A DNA stretch of 64,000 nucleotides from an uncultured Clostridia bacterium (GTDB taxonomy: Bacteria > Bacillota > Clostridia > RUG12999), in the NCBI GenBank assembly GCA_934792465.1, contig CAKVOK010000007.1, positions 22,795 to 86,794 of the forward strand, read 5' to 3'. Positions 1 through 10,054 of this stretch are shown here, one piece after another. The position numbers were made by a program, and so were the translations under genes. The first letter of the stretch is position 1, and every line of letters begins with the position of its first letter. Under the pieces are notes generated by a model that was not told the DNA's origin, made no database searches, and saw only the letters and a list, made by a program, of their open reading frames with translations.

Positions 1-3000
1 GTTAAAGTGACGAATTTTAAAAGTGCGGTTGCAGCCACCGAAATCAGAGATATAGGATGTTCGTATATCGTAATCGACGATAATGACGGCGGCAAACCGA
101 TATTGGCGGGAACGGGAAGCGCAGTGTATAACACGGCGGCGAACGAGGCGACTTTTTCGGCGGATATAACGGTTCCCGAAAACGGAGCGTATACGGTTGT
201 GTTCACTCCGAAAATCCTTGAAATCGGCGGACAAAGCACGAATATGTGGGATGACCCGGAATGGAATATAAAGCTGTGTTCGGATTTTGCGGCGCAGTGG
301 AAGCCGGGCGAGAACTTCAGATTTTTTATAGACCCCGTAAGAAATGAAGCATACTATTTCAATCAGGACGCTTCGCTCCGATATGTTGCGGATACATATT
401 CGGATATGTATGTCAAGTGGCTTGAAGATAAATACGGTACCGTGGAGAAGCTGAATAAATCGTGGAAGCTTGCGCCGAATGCGAAAAGCTTTGCGGAGGC
501 TGCGGAAATTATCCCGGCATATACTTATCCGAAAAGCAGTGCGAATGCAAATACTTCGGTATGCTTTAACAGAAAGACGAACGAATTGTATACAGTCGAT
601 TCGCGAACCGGAATATTGTGGGACGATTACATTAAATTCAAAGGCGGAGTGTTGGCGGAATTTCATAATGACGTAGCCGACGCAATGAGCAAATATCTGG
701 ACGCACCCGTCGTATATAAGAACAGCGGAAAGACGGATGTATGCTTTGTGAATACACGCAAAACCGGCGGATTTGACGGTATCGGCGGAGAATGCTACGG
801 AAATGAGCAGCGTGTTAAGGCGTCGATGCTTTATGCAAATTCAAATGCGGCACAGGCAGCTCAAACAATATGGAGTTTGGTTACGGAAACGAATACGACC
901 GAGGATACGCACCAAAAGTATAATTCCGGCAATTGGGGTTATGAAAGCAGAGAATATATGCTCAGAGCATTTAACGGCTTGGCGGAAGCCGGAGCAAAAG
1001 GATTTTTTGATTTTCTGTTTAACTGTAATCAGCAATATATCGAGGACGCATACGGATATATACGCCGGCCGGAAAGATACGGATGGCTGAAAGAGTTTAA
1101 AGACGGGATTATCGGCGGCGACAAAATAAACTCGTATGCGGACGAAACCATATATAAGCCGGCATATATTTATCCGGAACTTCCGATATGGTGGTGGGGA
1201 ACTACCGCACGTGATTGCGTATTGTATGAAGATGAATATACAAAGGGCGGACAGAGCGGAAATAAGCTTGCCGGATTTACGTGTGCGGATACAAACAATC
1301 CCGATATAAATGCGGACGCAATATTTGCCAATATGTCAAATGCACCGGCGAGCATTGTCTACGGCCCGGCGTTGGCGCAGGCGATAAAAAACGATACAAC
1401 GGGCAAATGGTTTGTATTCGGCGGACTGCGTGAGGACTTGGGGACGATAGACGTTATAGATAAGTATTACACCGATGAGGTTGTAAAGATATCCGAATAT
1501 GACACAATACAGGTGTTAAAACCGACAAAAACGTCGACGGTGGTCGCAAGAACGTCGGACGGGAAACCGTGGGCGATTATAGACGGCAATTTGTTTATAA
1601 TTGCAAATACAAACTGGCGGTTCAAATCCGACCTGATACATTCGGCGATATTCAGCGGAAACGTCAATACCGATTCGATATGGATAGAGGCGGAAAAATA
1701 TGACTCCCTTAACGGCTCGTACAAAAAGGCGGTAGACTCAAAATTCAGCGGCGGTTCATATGTCGTTTTGAACAGCAATGAGAACGCCGAGCATACTTTA
1801 AGCTACAATTTCACCGTAAAAAACAAAGGTAAATACGATATTTTTGTGCTGTCGTCAAATCCGTCGGCAAGCTGGTTGTCTTCATACGCCCTGAGTACGG
1901 ATGAAGAAGAAAAAACCGAATTTAGGGGCTTGAAAACAGATATTACGTCGGTGGATTTTACAAGCCGAATACAGGGTACGAATCAAAAAATGGCTTGGTA
2001 TAAAGCGGCAAGCAAAGAATTTGAAGCGGGAGCGCATACTCTTAAAATTACAACATCAAAAAGCAGAAACGACGGATATAAGCTCAATGCGTTTGACGCC
2101 GTGGCAATAGTGCCGTCGCTGATGAAATGGAATCCGAACGGAATTGAAAAACCTGTTGCCGTTGACTGTACGGTGATAAATTCTTCAAGATACGACAACG
2201 AAGAACAAGTAAGCTTTACACCTGTTGTTGAAAATGAAAACACGGTAATGAAATCCGACGGAAACGGCGATTTGATTTACAATTTTGAGGTGTCGGATTC
2301 GGCAAGCTACGATATATGGATAACCGAAAGCAAGGACAGTGCCGAGATATGCGTTGACGACAACGGCTGCGAATACGATAAAGAATATGGGTGTGATGTG
2401 ACGGATTTCGGTGCGGTATCGCTGAAACGAAAGAAGCTGAAACCGGTATATCTCGCAAAAGGCGCGCACTGTATAACGGTATCTGCACCGGACACGGAAT
2501 ATGCGCTTGGAAATATAGTGATAGTGCCGACATCGTGGGAATACGAAGCCGGCGAAAACTTCGGGGAAACGCCGAAACCGCGTGAAAATAAAATAAATGT
2601 CATGACAAAAGAAATTGTCGGCAGCGACGGGAAATCCGCAGGCAACGTGAAAAAAGGCGATAAGCTTAAAGGACATCTGTGCGTTGCAAACAATACGAAA
2701 ACCGATGAAAAAATATCGTGTATAATTGCCGAGTACGATGAAGGAAAGCTTGTGGGAATCGAAGGAAAAACCGTTACGGCGGCAAAGAACAATATAACGG
2801 ATATAGTTACAAAGGAGATTGAAGCGCTCGCCGACGATGCGGATATAAGACTTTATGCATGGAACGGTGCGGCACCTCTCGAAAAACCGGTATTCGTGCC
2901 GAAAACGGTAATTATAGAGGGGGAGGACTATGCCGAAAAAAGCGGAGGATTTGCCGCCGCAAATGTTTCCGGGGCGAGCGGAGGCAAGCTTATGCATATT

Positions 3001-3330
3001 CCGAACAGCAGCGAGGTTTCGTCGCTGAGCTATGAATTTTCCGTGGAACAGGAAGCGGAATATGATATATGGCTGCTGTCGTGTATTATGAATCAGAACT
3101 ATATATCTCCGCTGAAATGGAAAGTCGATAACGGCGATTATGCAGTAAACAAAAATCAGATAACGGAAAAATTGTATAAATATTGGACGGATATGGGATG
3201 GCTCAATCCGGGAAGAGTGAAGCTTGAAGCCGGTAAGCACAGACTGACTCTTTTGATAGACGAGAACAGAAATATAGGCGGAAAATATTTTGCCGTCGAT
3301 AAATTGAAAATTGTACCGGTAAGCGATTAA
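1..3330 (+). CDS. GH42-like secreted glycoside hydrolase with CBM-like modules, 5' truncated by window
   Basis: The reading frame is open from base 1, and a GTG at 7 is not a convincing start because the homologous protein at 5021 aligns well upstream of it. The gene therefore begins outside the window. Residues about 1-560 match the central part of the 5021 protein, with the GH42-like phrase WLEDKYGTVEKLNKSW and a GIGGECYG strand typical of these TIM barrels. The rest is non-catalytic: a CBM6/35-like module (about 560-715, opening IEAEKY), a second beta module (720-840), a roughly 100-residue module ending in a YAWNG strand (845-960), and a last CBM-like module opening IEGEDY. Unlike its paralogue it has no C-terminal SLH repeats. 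It is probably an extracellular beta-galactosidase-like enzyme, but substrate and catalytic residues cannot be assigned. It ends 1 base before the TGGAGG of the next gene. Confidence 0.8.
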   Translation, partial: VKVTNFKSAVAATEIRDIGCSYIVIDDNDGGKPILAGTGSAVYNTAANEATFSADITVPENGAYTVVFTPKILEIGGQSTNMWDDPEWNIKLCSDFAAQWKPGENFRFFIDPVRNEAYYFNQDASLRYVADTYSDMYVKWLEDKYGTVEKLNKSWKLAPNAKSFAEAAEIIPAYTYPKSSANANTSVCFNRKTNELYTVDSRTGILWDDYIKFKGGVLAEFHNDVADAMSKYLDAPVVYKNSGKTDVCFVNTRKTGGFDGIGGECYGNEQRVKASMLYANSNAAQAAQTIWSLVTETNTTEDTHQKYNSGNWGYESREYMLRAFNGLAEAGAKGFFDFLFNCNQQYIEDAYGYIRRPERYGWLKEFKDGIIGGDKINSYADETIYKPAYIYPELPIWWWGTTARDCVLYEDEYTKGGQSGNKLAGFTCADTNNPDINADAIFANMSNAPASIVYGPALAQAIKNDTTGKWFVFGGLREDLGTIDVIDKYYTDEVVKISEYDTIQVLKPTKTSTVVARTSDGKPWAIIDGNLFIIANTNWRFKSDLIHSAIFSGNVNTDSIWIEAEKYDSLNGSYKKAVDSKFSGGSYVVLNSNENAEHTLSYNFTVKNKGKYDIFVLSSNPSASWLSSYALSTDEEEKTEFRGLKTDITSVDFTSRIQGTNQKMAWYKAASKEFEAGAHTLKITTSKSRNDGYKLNAFDAVAIVPSLMKWNPNGIEKPVAVDCTVINSSRYDNEEQVSFTPVVENENTVMKSDGNGDLIYNFEVSDSASYDIWITESKDSAEICVDDNGCEYDKEYGCDVTDFGAVSLKRKKLKPVYLAKGAHCITVSAPDTEYALGNIVIVPTSWEYEAGENFGETPKPRENKINVMTKEIVGSDGKSAGNVKKGDKLKGHLCVANNTKTDEKISCIIAEYDEGKLVGIEGKTVTAAKNNITDIVTKEIEALADDADIRLYAWNGAAPLEKPVFVPKTVIIEGEDYAEKSGGFAAANVSGASGGKLMHIPNSSEVSSLSYEFSVEQEAEYDIWLLSCIMNQNYISPLKWKVDNGDYAVNKNQITEKLYKYWTDMGWLNPGRVKLEAGKHRLTLLIDENRNIGGKYFAVDKLKIVPVSD

Positions 3331-3344
3331 TGGAGGAAATCTTT

Positions 3345-5024
3345 ATGAAAAAAATTATATGCCTGCTTGTTGCGCTGATTACATCGGCGGCATTAATTCC
3401 GACATATGCGGAAGCTGCGGAATATATAAAAATCGAGGCGGAAAATTATGACCCCGACAGCGAAAAGGGCGATTTCAAGGAATATGCGTCGGCGGGTGCG
3501 AGCAACGGCACCGTTATGCTGATTAATTCCGGAATTAACGAATCTACGCTTGATTACAGCGTTGATATCCCGAAATCATGCAATTATGATGTATGGATTT
3601 TATCATGCCCAACGCTTAATTATCTGTCGCCGCTCGATTGGAAGTTTGACGATGAAGAATATAAGCGGAATAAGACGACGATTGAAAGCGTCATATACCG
3701 CTCGATATTCGGCGTGGGAATGGGCTGGACAAAACTCGGAACGGAAAAGCTTGAAGAAGGCGCTCATAAGATGTCGCTGAAAGTAAAGGACAAAAGAAGC
3801 TCGACCGGAAACGATATGTTTTATATAGCAGATTTAATCGTACTTTCGCCTTCGGCATGGAAATGGGCTCCGGACGCAAGCGTTGACAGCGAACCGACCG
3901 ATGCCGGATTTAAAGGAATGTGGATAGAAGCCGAAAAATTTTCAAAAGCGGAAGGATTTGCGGTTTCGCAGGCGGCGGGAGCAAGCGGAGGTTCATACGT
4001 AAGCATAATAAATACAAAGGAAGAAGAGGACAGAAAGCTTGAGTATGAAATTGCGGCGCCGAACAATGATGATTATGACATTTATATACTGGGCGCACCG
4101 GTTGCGCCGTATATATCTCCGATTAAATACAGCTTTGGCGGCGGAGAAGAAAAAACAGCCAAAAACAGCGAGATAAAGCGTGTATATACAACGCCGACGG
4201 CAATACCCGTGAGCTGGTATAAATTAAATGAAGAACCCGTAGCCATGGAAAAGGATACGGAATATACGCTTGCATTTTCCGTTGAAAGCGAGAGAACGGC
4301 GGCAGGGGGCGGATATGTAAATGCTATAGACGCAATTGTGGTTACCCCGTCGAAAACAGGGCTCGCACTGTACGGCGGAGAAGAAACGGACAATATGCTG
4401 GCAAGGGATATTACGGAAATAGATAAGCAACAGCTTTCGGAAGCAATGGATATATACGAAACGGATAAAGACTTTAAACTTCCGACGGCAAGCTTCAGCG
4501 GATACACGGAATCAAAATGGGAATCGAAAGACGGAGCGGTTGAAATATCCGATAAAACGGCAATCATACACCGTAAGGTCGGTGAGGATATTGCGGCAAA
4601 ACTCGGTCTTACCGTTTGGTGGAAGCAAAACCCGAACATTGTATCGGAAGCGGAAAAAGAGATAGTAATTAAAAAGGCGGAAAAATTTGAGGTGAACAAC
4701 GGAACGCTTACATATGCCGACGGCAGCGCAATAGGGGAGAAGCTGATAAACGGAGCGACGGTGGCGGCATCTGCGGAAATAACCAACAACCGGGAGATTT
4801 CGGATTGTGCGGTGATGATGGTTGTATATTTCGGCAAAGACGGCATCATGGAAAAAATATCGGTTGAAAATATTGAATTGGATGCGGGAACCTCAGCAAT
4901 TGCAAACGCTGTTCTTAAATTGCCGGACGATACCGAAAACGGATATGCGGAAGCATATGTATGGGACAATTTTAAGGACATGAATTTATTGGGTATTATT
5001 TTCAGAACGGGGGACGGAAAGTGA
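3345..5024 (+). CDS. Secreted protein with two CBM6/35-like modules
   Basis: This 559-residue protein has a signal peptide (MKKIICLLVALITSAALIP, cleavage near the AEAAEY region) and no recognisable catalytic domain. Two tandem modules begin with the CBM-like strand IEAENY (about residues 27-180) and IEAEKF (about 190-335). A beta-rich segment follows, then a roughly 100-residue module (about 450-555) ending AYVWDNFKDMNLLG, which recurs in other proteins of this window. I chose the ATG at 3345 because GGAGG lies at 3332-3336; an in-frame start at 3330 would have no ribosome binding site. The stop overlaps the GTG start of the next gene (GTGA), so the two are translationally coupled. A role as a secreted carbohydrate-binding accessory to the flanking GH42-like enzymes is inferred from context. 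Confidence 0.85.
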   Translation: MKKIICLLVALITSAALIPTYAEAAEYIKIEAENYDPDSEKGDFKEYASAGASNGTVMLINSGINESTLDYSVDIPKSCNYDVWILSCPTLNYLSPLDWKFDDEEYKRNKTTIESVIYRSIFGVGMGWTKLGTEKLEEGAHKMSLKVKDKRSSTGNDMFYIADLIVLSPSAWKWAPDASVDSEPTDAGFKGMWIEAEKFSKAEGFAVSQAAGASGGSYVSIINTKEEEDRKLEYEIAAPNNDDYDIYILGAPVAPYISPIKYSFGGGEEKTAKNSEIKRVYTTPTAIPVSWYKLNEEPVAMEKDTEYTLAFSVESERTAAGGGYVNAIDAIVVTPSKTGLALYGGEETDNMLARDITEIDKQQLSEAMDIYETDKDFKLPTASFSGYTESKWESKDGAVEISDKTAIIHRKVGEDIAAKLGLTVWWKQNPNIVSEAEKEIVIKKAEKFEVNNGTLTYADGSAIGEKLINGATVAASAEITNNREISDCAVMMVVYFGKDGIMEKISVENIELDAGTSAIANAVLKLPDDTENGYAEAYVWDNFKDMNLLGIIFRTGDGK

Positions 5025-8000
5025 AAAAAATAATTTCAGGATTGCTGGCGGCGGTTTTGATGTTTCAGATATCCGCATTTACGGTTTTTGCGGATGAAGA
5101 AACCATGTCGAGCATATGTATCGAAGCGGAGAATTATTTGAAAAAAACAGGCGGATATACCGTGGTCGAGGATTCGAATTTAAGCAAAGGAAAGGGAATT
5201 GTGGTCGATTCGAGCAACTATGAGGGAGCGGACGGCAACAACACTCTCGAATACAGCTTTGCGGTGGAAAAGCAGGGGAGATATGATATATGGGTTTTGT
5301 CAACGGACGGACTGACAAACTATGTGTCGCAGTTTAAATGGAAGCTGGACGGAGGAGCATATGCCGCAGCCACGAAAGATAAGAAGTTGGTAAGCTTCAG
5401 GACTCCCGGAATAACAAAGACTACAATGTACTGGATTAAGCTTTCAACCGCAGAGTTAAAGGAAGGAACTCACAGCTTCGGAATTAAGGTTGACGAAAAG
5501 CGTACAATGTCGCCGAATATGTATCTGCATGCAATGGATTGCATTATGCTCGTACCGGAAAAGTGGAAATTCGAACCGAACGAACTCGACAAACCGTTTA
5601 ATGTGGATGACATCAGTGTTGAATATGTGTCGGGCGAAATAAAGACAAAAAATATTAAAAGAGAGGGAAGCGTCGAGGTAAACATATATAACAAAATAAC
5701 GAAGAAAGCGTCGGGTTCTCCGAAGACCACGGTAAGACTTTTGTATAACGGAAGCAAGGTTACGGAGGAAACGAAATCGTTTACAATCCCTATGAACAAA
5801 TGGCGGCCGGGCGCAAGATATGAAGAGGATTTTTCGCTGAATATACCGTTCGACGCCCCGGACGGAGAATACGAGATAGTTACTTTTATCAATAACATTC
5901 CGTATGAAAACGGAAACGAATACGAAACGGTGGGTAAGATAAAACTCGGCGACAGAAAAGAAGAAACTGCGGCGGAGATGAATGTGAAAGAGCTTGTTCT
6001 GCCGAAAAGCCAGACAAAGGGCACGGAGATTGCGGGGAGCGCCGTGATAAGCCTGAATAAAGTACAGGAAACGGCTGCGGGAGCATACATTGCACTTCAT
6101 AAAGGGGAAGAGCTGTGGGGTGTAATTGAAACGGAGGATATAGACTTAAGCGGATATGTTCCGAATACGGATATAACGGTTCCGATAAAATATTCTTTTA
6201 CGGAGGATGTACCGAACGGAGATTATATACTTGAATTCGGAATACATAAATATAAAAACGGCGGCAAAAACGAAGAGGAAATCAGCGTCGGCGGTGAAGA
6301 CTTAAACCCGGACAGAACTCAAAAACCGATGAGCAACGGAAAATATACCGAAACCGCAACCGGCGGAACTCATTTTTGGTATGTGAATCAGAGCCTTGCG
6401 ATGTATTGGGACGGAAAACCGTATATTCCGGTGGGCGGTATGTTTTGCCCGGATTATCTTGTGAAATATGACATTAATAAACCGGAAGAAAATAAGAAAA
6501 ATTTCGAGCATGATAAAGAAATCTTAAAAACATTGCTCGACAACGGCATAAACGATGTTTATATAAACAACGGCGGACTTTTTTCCGTGCCGATATACAC
6601 GTGGCAGTTTTTCTCGGATTATCTTGAAGAGATAGGAATGCATTACGGATGGGAAATGTCAAACTATTTTGCGGGATATGTGGGGGATTATGAGAAACAT
6701 ACTTCACATATGCAGAAACAGGAATTTCTTATGACCGGAAAAGAGGGCGGCGTAATATTTAAAGCGACAGGTATAACAGGCAACGGAAAAGTAAGTCTGA
6801 CGGATAAGCTTTCGAGGGTGACGTCGGATAATATTGAAACCGTGTTGGGCTGTGCTTATATTGTTATAGATAATAAAAGCGGAGAAAAGGTGTCGGCAGG
6901 ATACGGCGAGGGAACCAGAAACGGGGATTCGGTTACAATGTCGGCGAATATAAGCAATTTGTCCGACGGAGATTATTCGGTGGTATTTTTGCCGAAAATA
7001 CAGACTATCGGAGGTTCAAACGGCAATTTTTGGGATGACCCGTATTGGAATGAGGAACTTGCGCGGCGGCATACGTCGCAGTGGAAACCCGGGGAAAACT
7101 TCAGATTTTTTGTTGACCCGGTAAGAAACGAGCCGACATATTTCAACGAAGACGAGGCTTCGAGAACGGTATCGCCGAATTTTGCAAAAATGTACGTTGA
7201 ATGGCTTGAAGACAAATACGGCACAACGGACGCTCTGAACGAAGCATGGCAAACAGTGCCGAAACTCAAAAGCTTTGAGCAGGCGGCGGAAATAATGCCG
7301 ATGTATACAAATGCAAAGGGCAGCAAATTTGAGAATATTTTATACGCCATGGATATGCGGACGAATGAATTGTTTGATATAAATATACGCAGCGGCGTAA
7401 TGTGGGATGATTATCTTTCGTTTAAGTTTACGTTAATGCCGGATTTCCATGATAATGTTTCGAATACGGTAAAGAAAAATATAAACGCTCCGGTCGTTAT
7501 TAAGCATGTCGGCATTTCGGCTCCGTTTATGGTATCGAAGGAAACCACTTCAAAGGGAATTGACGGAATCGGTGCGGAATCCTACGGAATCAGAACGTCG
7601 GTAAGGGGCAAGACGCTTTATGCATACAGCGACGCCATTCAGGCTAAGAAAACAATGTGGTTTCCGCTGACGGAAACAAATACGGAAGAAAATATGCGTC
7701 TTAAATATACGCGCGGCGATTGGGGATATGCGGATGAAACGGAAATGCATGACAACTTCGATTGTATAATAGAAGCCGGGGCAAAAGGAATTTTTGACTT
7801 TTTGATTTGCCATGACGGCTATATAGGTTTGACATACGGATACCCTGTTCAGCCCGAACGGTATGGGTGGCTGAAAGCTTATAAAGATAAGCTTCTCGGA
7901 GAAAACGGAGAAAAAGCGGAAGCATTTGCAAAAGAATGTATTATGCCGAGTCTTTATCTCATGTATCCGGCAAGCCAAAACTGGTGGCTGTCGGCACCTA

Positions 8001-9073
8001 CATTCAGAAATTCCGTGCTGTATGATGACGATTATTCGAAAAGAGGACTTGTGAAGGTAGGAGGCAGGCTGTCTACCGATACTTATGACCCGACTTTGGA
8101 TACCGAAACAATAATTATCGAGTTGAAAGATGCGCCGGCAACAAAAATATACGGTCCGAAGCTTCTTGAAGTAATGCGAAACGACAAGAAGAACAAAAAC
8201 TTCGTATTCTGCGGTCTGCGTGAGGATATAGGCGCACTGCCGGAAATAGATAAATATTATACGAATGAGAAAGCGGCGCTTTCGAAAGACGAAACGGTAC
8301 AGATCTTAAAACCGACGGAAACTTCGAGCGTATTTCTTAAAACAAAGGACGGCAGACCGTACGGACTGCGCGACGGCAATCTTTATATTATCGCAAGCAG
8401 CGCATGGTCGTCGATGGATAAGGCAAACGGGAACCAGTATTCGGAATCAAACTACCTTGCGAATCTGAAGCTTCCGTCCAAATTTGACATTAAGGCGAAA
8501 GAGTATGTGGCAAAAGAGGAAGAAGAGGACGCAAAAGAGGAACTTAAGGATATCGGCGGCAGCATGGCAGAGATGGAAATAAAGTATCTGTATGAAAACG
8601 GGTATGTAACGGGCGGAGCGGACGGAAATTACAATCCGCAGGGCAATGTTACGATAGCGGAGGCTTCGGCTGTGATTATTCGTGCAATGAAGCTTGAACC
8701 GATAAGCTTTGACGGAGCGTTTGCGGATGTTTCAAAAGACGATTGGTATGCGGACTATGTGCAGACGGCGTATAACATGGGACTTTATGATGAGGGCTTT
8801 GAGAAAAACGGAAAGATAAATCCGAACAGTTACATTACGCGGGAACAGCTTGCGGAAATGACGGCAAAAGCATATTGCGTTGTAAATTCCGCACAGCCGG
8901 CAAGCACGGAAACATTTGACGATGTGAAGAATACACAGCTTGAGATGTATATAGGCTTTTGCAAAGAAAAGGAACTCATGAACGGTGACGGCAACAATAT
9001 GTTCCGCCCGAAAGAGAATGTTTCGCGTGCCGAAACGGCATTGGTAATATACAGATATTTAAAATTAAAATAA
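5021..9073 (+). CDS. S-layer-anchored GH42-like glycoside hydrolase
   Basis: This is a 1350-residue multidomain surface enzyme. It has a signal peptide (about 1-25), a CBM6/35-like module starting IEAENY (about 31-185), and a beta-sandwich linker region (about 190-420). A GH42-like catalytic region (about 445-1130) contains WLEDKYGTTDALNEAW and DGIGAESYG. Three SLH repeats follow (about 1175-1350) with motifs such as ITREQLAEM and VSRAETALVIYRYL. SLH repeats bind secondary cell-wall polymer, so the enzyme should be displayed on the cell surface. The start is GTG at 5021, overlapping the upstream stop, with a GGGGGA Shine-Dalgarno. It is a clear paralogue of the gene at 1-3330, differing by the SLH anchor. 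GH42 membership rests on pattern only; beta-galactosidase or alpha-L-arabinopyranosidase activity are possibilities, not conclusions. Confidence 0.85.
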   Translation: MKKIISGLLAAVLMFQISAFTVFADEETMSSICIEAENYLKKTGGYTVVEDSNLSKGKGIVVDSSNYEGADGNNTLEYSFAVEKQGRYDIWVLSTDGLTNYVSQFKWKLDGGAYAAATKDKKLVSFRTPGITKTTMYWIKLSTAELKEGTHSFGIKVDEKRTMSPNMYLHAMDCIMLVPEKWKFEPNELDKPFNVDDISVEYVSGEIKTKNIKREGSVEVNIYNKITKKASGSPKTTVRLLYNGSKVTEETKSFTIPMNKWRPGARYEEDFSLNIPFDAPDGEYEIVTFINNIPYENGNEYETVGKIKLGDRKEETAAEMNVKELVLPKSQTKGTEIAGSAVISLNKVQETAAGAYIALHKGEELWGVIETEDIDLSGYVPNTDITVPIKYSFTEDVPNGDYILEFGIHKYKNGGKNEEEISVGGEDLNPDRTQKPMSNGKYTETATGGTHFWYVNQSLAMYWDGKPYIPVGGMFCPDYLVKYDINKPEENKKNFEHDKEILKTLLDNGINDVYINNGGLFSVPIYTWQFFSDYLEEIGMHYGWEMSNYFAGYVGDYEKHTSHMQKQEFLMTGKEGGVIFKATGITGNGKVSLTDKLSRVTSDNIETVLGCAYIVIDNKSGEKVSAGYGEGTRNGDSVTMSANISNLSDGDYSVVFLPKIQTIGGSNGNFWDDPYWNEELARRHTSQWKPGENFRFFVDPVRNEPTYFNEDEASRTVSPNFAKMYVEWLEDKYGTTDALNEAWQTVPKLKSFEQAAEIMPMYTNAKGSKFENILYAMDMRTNELFDINIRSGVMWDDYLSFKFTLMPDFHDNVSNTVKKNINAPVVIKHVGISAPFMVSKETTSKGIDGIGAESYGIRTSVRGKTLYAYSDAIQAKKTMWFPLTETNTEENMRLKYTRGDWGYADETEMHDNFDCIIEAGAKGIFDFLICHDGYIGLTYGYPVQPERYGWLKAYKDKLLGENGEKAEAFAKECIMPSLYLMYPASQNWWLSAPTFRNSVLYDDDYSKRGLVKVGGRLSTDTYDPTLDTETIIIELKDAPATKIYGPKLLEVMRNDKKNKNFVFCGLREDIGALPEIDKYYTNEKAALSKDETVQILKPTETSSVFLKTKDGRPYGLRDGNLYIIASSAWSSMDKANGNQYSESNYLANLKLPSKFDIKAKEYVAKEEEEDAKEELKDIGGSMAEMEIKYLYENGYVTGGADGNYNPQGNVTIAEASAVIIRAMKLEPISFDGAFADVSKDDWYADYVQTAYNMGLYDEGFEKNGKINPNSYITREQLAEMTAKAYCVVNSAQPASTETFDDVKNTQLEMYIGFCKEKELMNGDGNNMFRPKENVSRAETALVIYRYLKLK

Positions 9074-9084
9074 AACAGCCTGTC

Positions 9085-9101
9085 TTTTGCATGGTGCAAA
9101 A
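9085..9101 (+). other. Small intercistronic hairpin
   Basis: TTTTGCA and TGCAAAA form a perfect 7-bp stem around a TGG loop in the 57-base gap between the SLH enzyme and the first permease. No T-run follows, so it is more likely an mRNA-stability or processing element than a terminator. The downstream permease has its own AAAGGAG. Confidence 0.4.
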
Positions 9102-9130
9102 CGGCAAATGCGGTTTTGTGAAAGGAGTTA

Positions 9131-10042
9131 ATGGTCATAATTATGGCGACAAAAATTTACCGCGGGGAGAAAAAGTATAAATTTAATATATTTCCGTATT
9201 TATGCCTTGTACCCGTATTTACTTTTTTGATATTGTTTTTGGTAAGACCGTTTGTTTTCGCGTTTATAAAAAGTTTTTACGATTATGATGCGGCGGCAAG
9301 AAACAATTTTATAGGTTTCGGAAATTATATTACGCTCTTTAGGGATGATATGGTATTCAGAAAATCGGTAAAAAACTTATGGATATTTCTGGTGTTTTTA
9401 ATACCATCGTTTGCAATGCCGATATTGGTAGCGGAAATGATATTTCACCTCAAAAGCATAAAAGCGCAGAATGTTTACAGAACGGTTATGATAATACCTA
9501 TGGTGGTGCCTCTGGTTATAACGGTGCTGATATGGAAGTTTTTGTATTACCCGTCAATAGGTCTGTTTAACCGCCTGCTGTCAAATATGCATTTGAACGA
9601 AATAAACTTTCTCGGTGACGAAAAAACGGTAAAATTGTCCATTATAATGATAGGCTTCCCGTGGGTATCGGGACTTAATCTGCTGATGGCATTCGCCGCA
9701 CTGCAAAACATAGATGTCGAGATGCTGGAAGCCGCAAACCTTGACGGAGCAAGCGGAATCAAACGTATAATATCGATTGAATTGCCGCTCATTCTTCCGC
9801 AGCTGAAAACATTGTTTATAATATGTATGTGCGGAGTTATACAGGATTACGAGAAAATACTTATACTCACAAACGGTGGACCGAACAATGCGTCCATGGT
9901 TCCGGGATTACATATGTACAGCATGGCGTTTTCTACCGAAAATGCGTCAAAATTCGGATACAGCTGCTGCATTGCGGTAGTGATGTTTGCCGTTATATTT
10001 ACGCTTTCGATAATTATGCTTAGAATAAAGAAGAAAAAGTGA
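9131..10042 (+). CDS. Sugar ABC transporter permease (MalF/UgpA type)
   Basis: This 303-residue integral membrane protein is of the carbohydrate-uptake-1 family. About six hydrophobic segments are visible (for example around residues 18-40 and 75-105, and at the C-terminus). The cytoplasmic EAA loop that docks the ATPase is present as EAANLDGASGIKRIISIELP (about 197-216). It pairs with the permease at 10055, 12 bases downstream, and probably with the solute-binding protein at 15188. The ATG at 9131 is only 3 bases after GGAG, which is tight. The ATG at 9143 is the alternative and removes only four residues. No ATP-binding subunit is encoded nearby. Confidence 0.92.
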   Translation: MVIIMATKIYRGEKKYKFNIFPYLCLVPVFTFLILFLVRPFVFAFIKSFYDYDAAARNNFIGFGNYITLFRDDMVFRKSVKNLWIFLVFLIPSFAMPILVAEMIFHLKSIKAQNVYRTVMIIPMVVPLVITVLIWKFLYYPSIGLFNRLLSNMHLNEINFLGDEKTVKLSIIMIGFPWVSGLNLLMAFAALQNIDVEMLEAANLDGASGIKRIISIELPLILPQLKTLFIICMCGVIQDYEKILILTNGGPNNASMVPGLHMYSMAFSTENASKFGYSCCIAVVMFAVIFTLSIIMLRIKKKK

Positions 10043-10054
10043 GGAGGGCAAAAC

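Noticed and set aside
2185..3240. Long open frame of about 350 codons on the minus strand inside the first gene
   Set aside because: It is antisense to a clear coding gene, has cysteine- and aromatic-rich low-quality composition, and lacks a ribosome binding site. Such mirror frames are common here because of codon bias.
4082..4981. Minus-strand open frame of about 300 codons opposite the 3345 gene
   Set aside because: It is serine- and phenylalanine-rich antisense sequence with no family resemblance and no Shine-Dalgarno.
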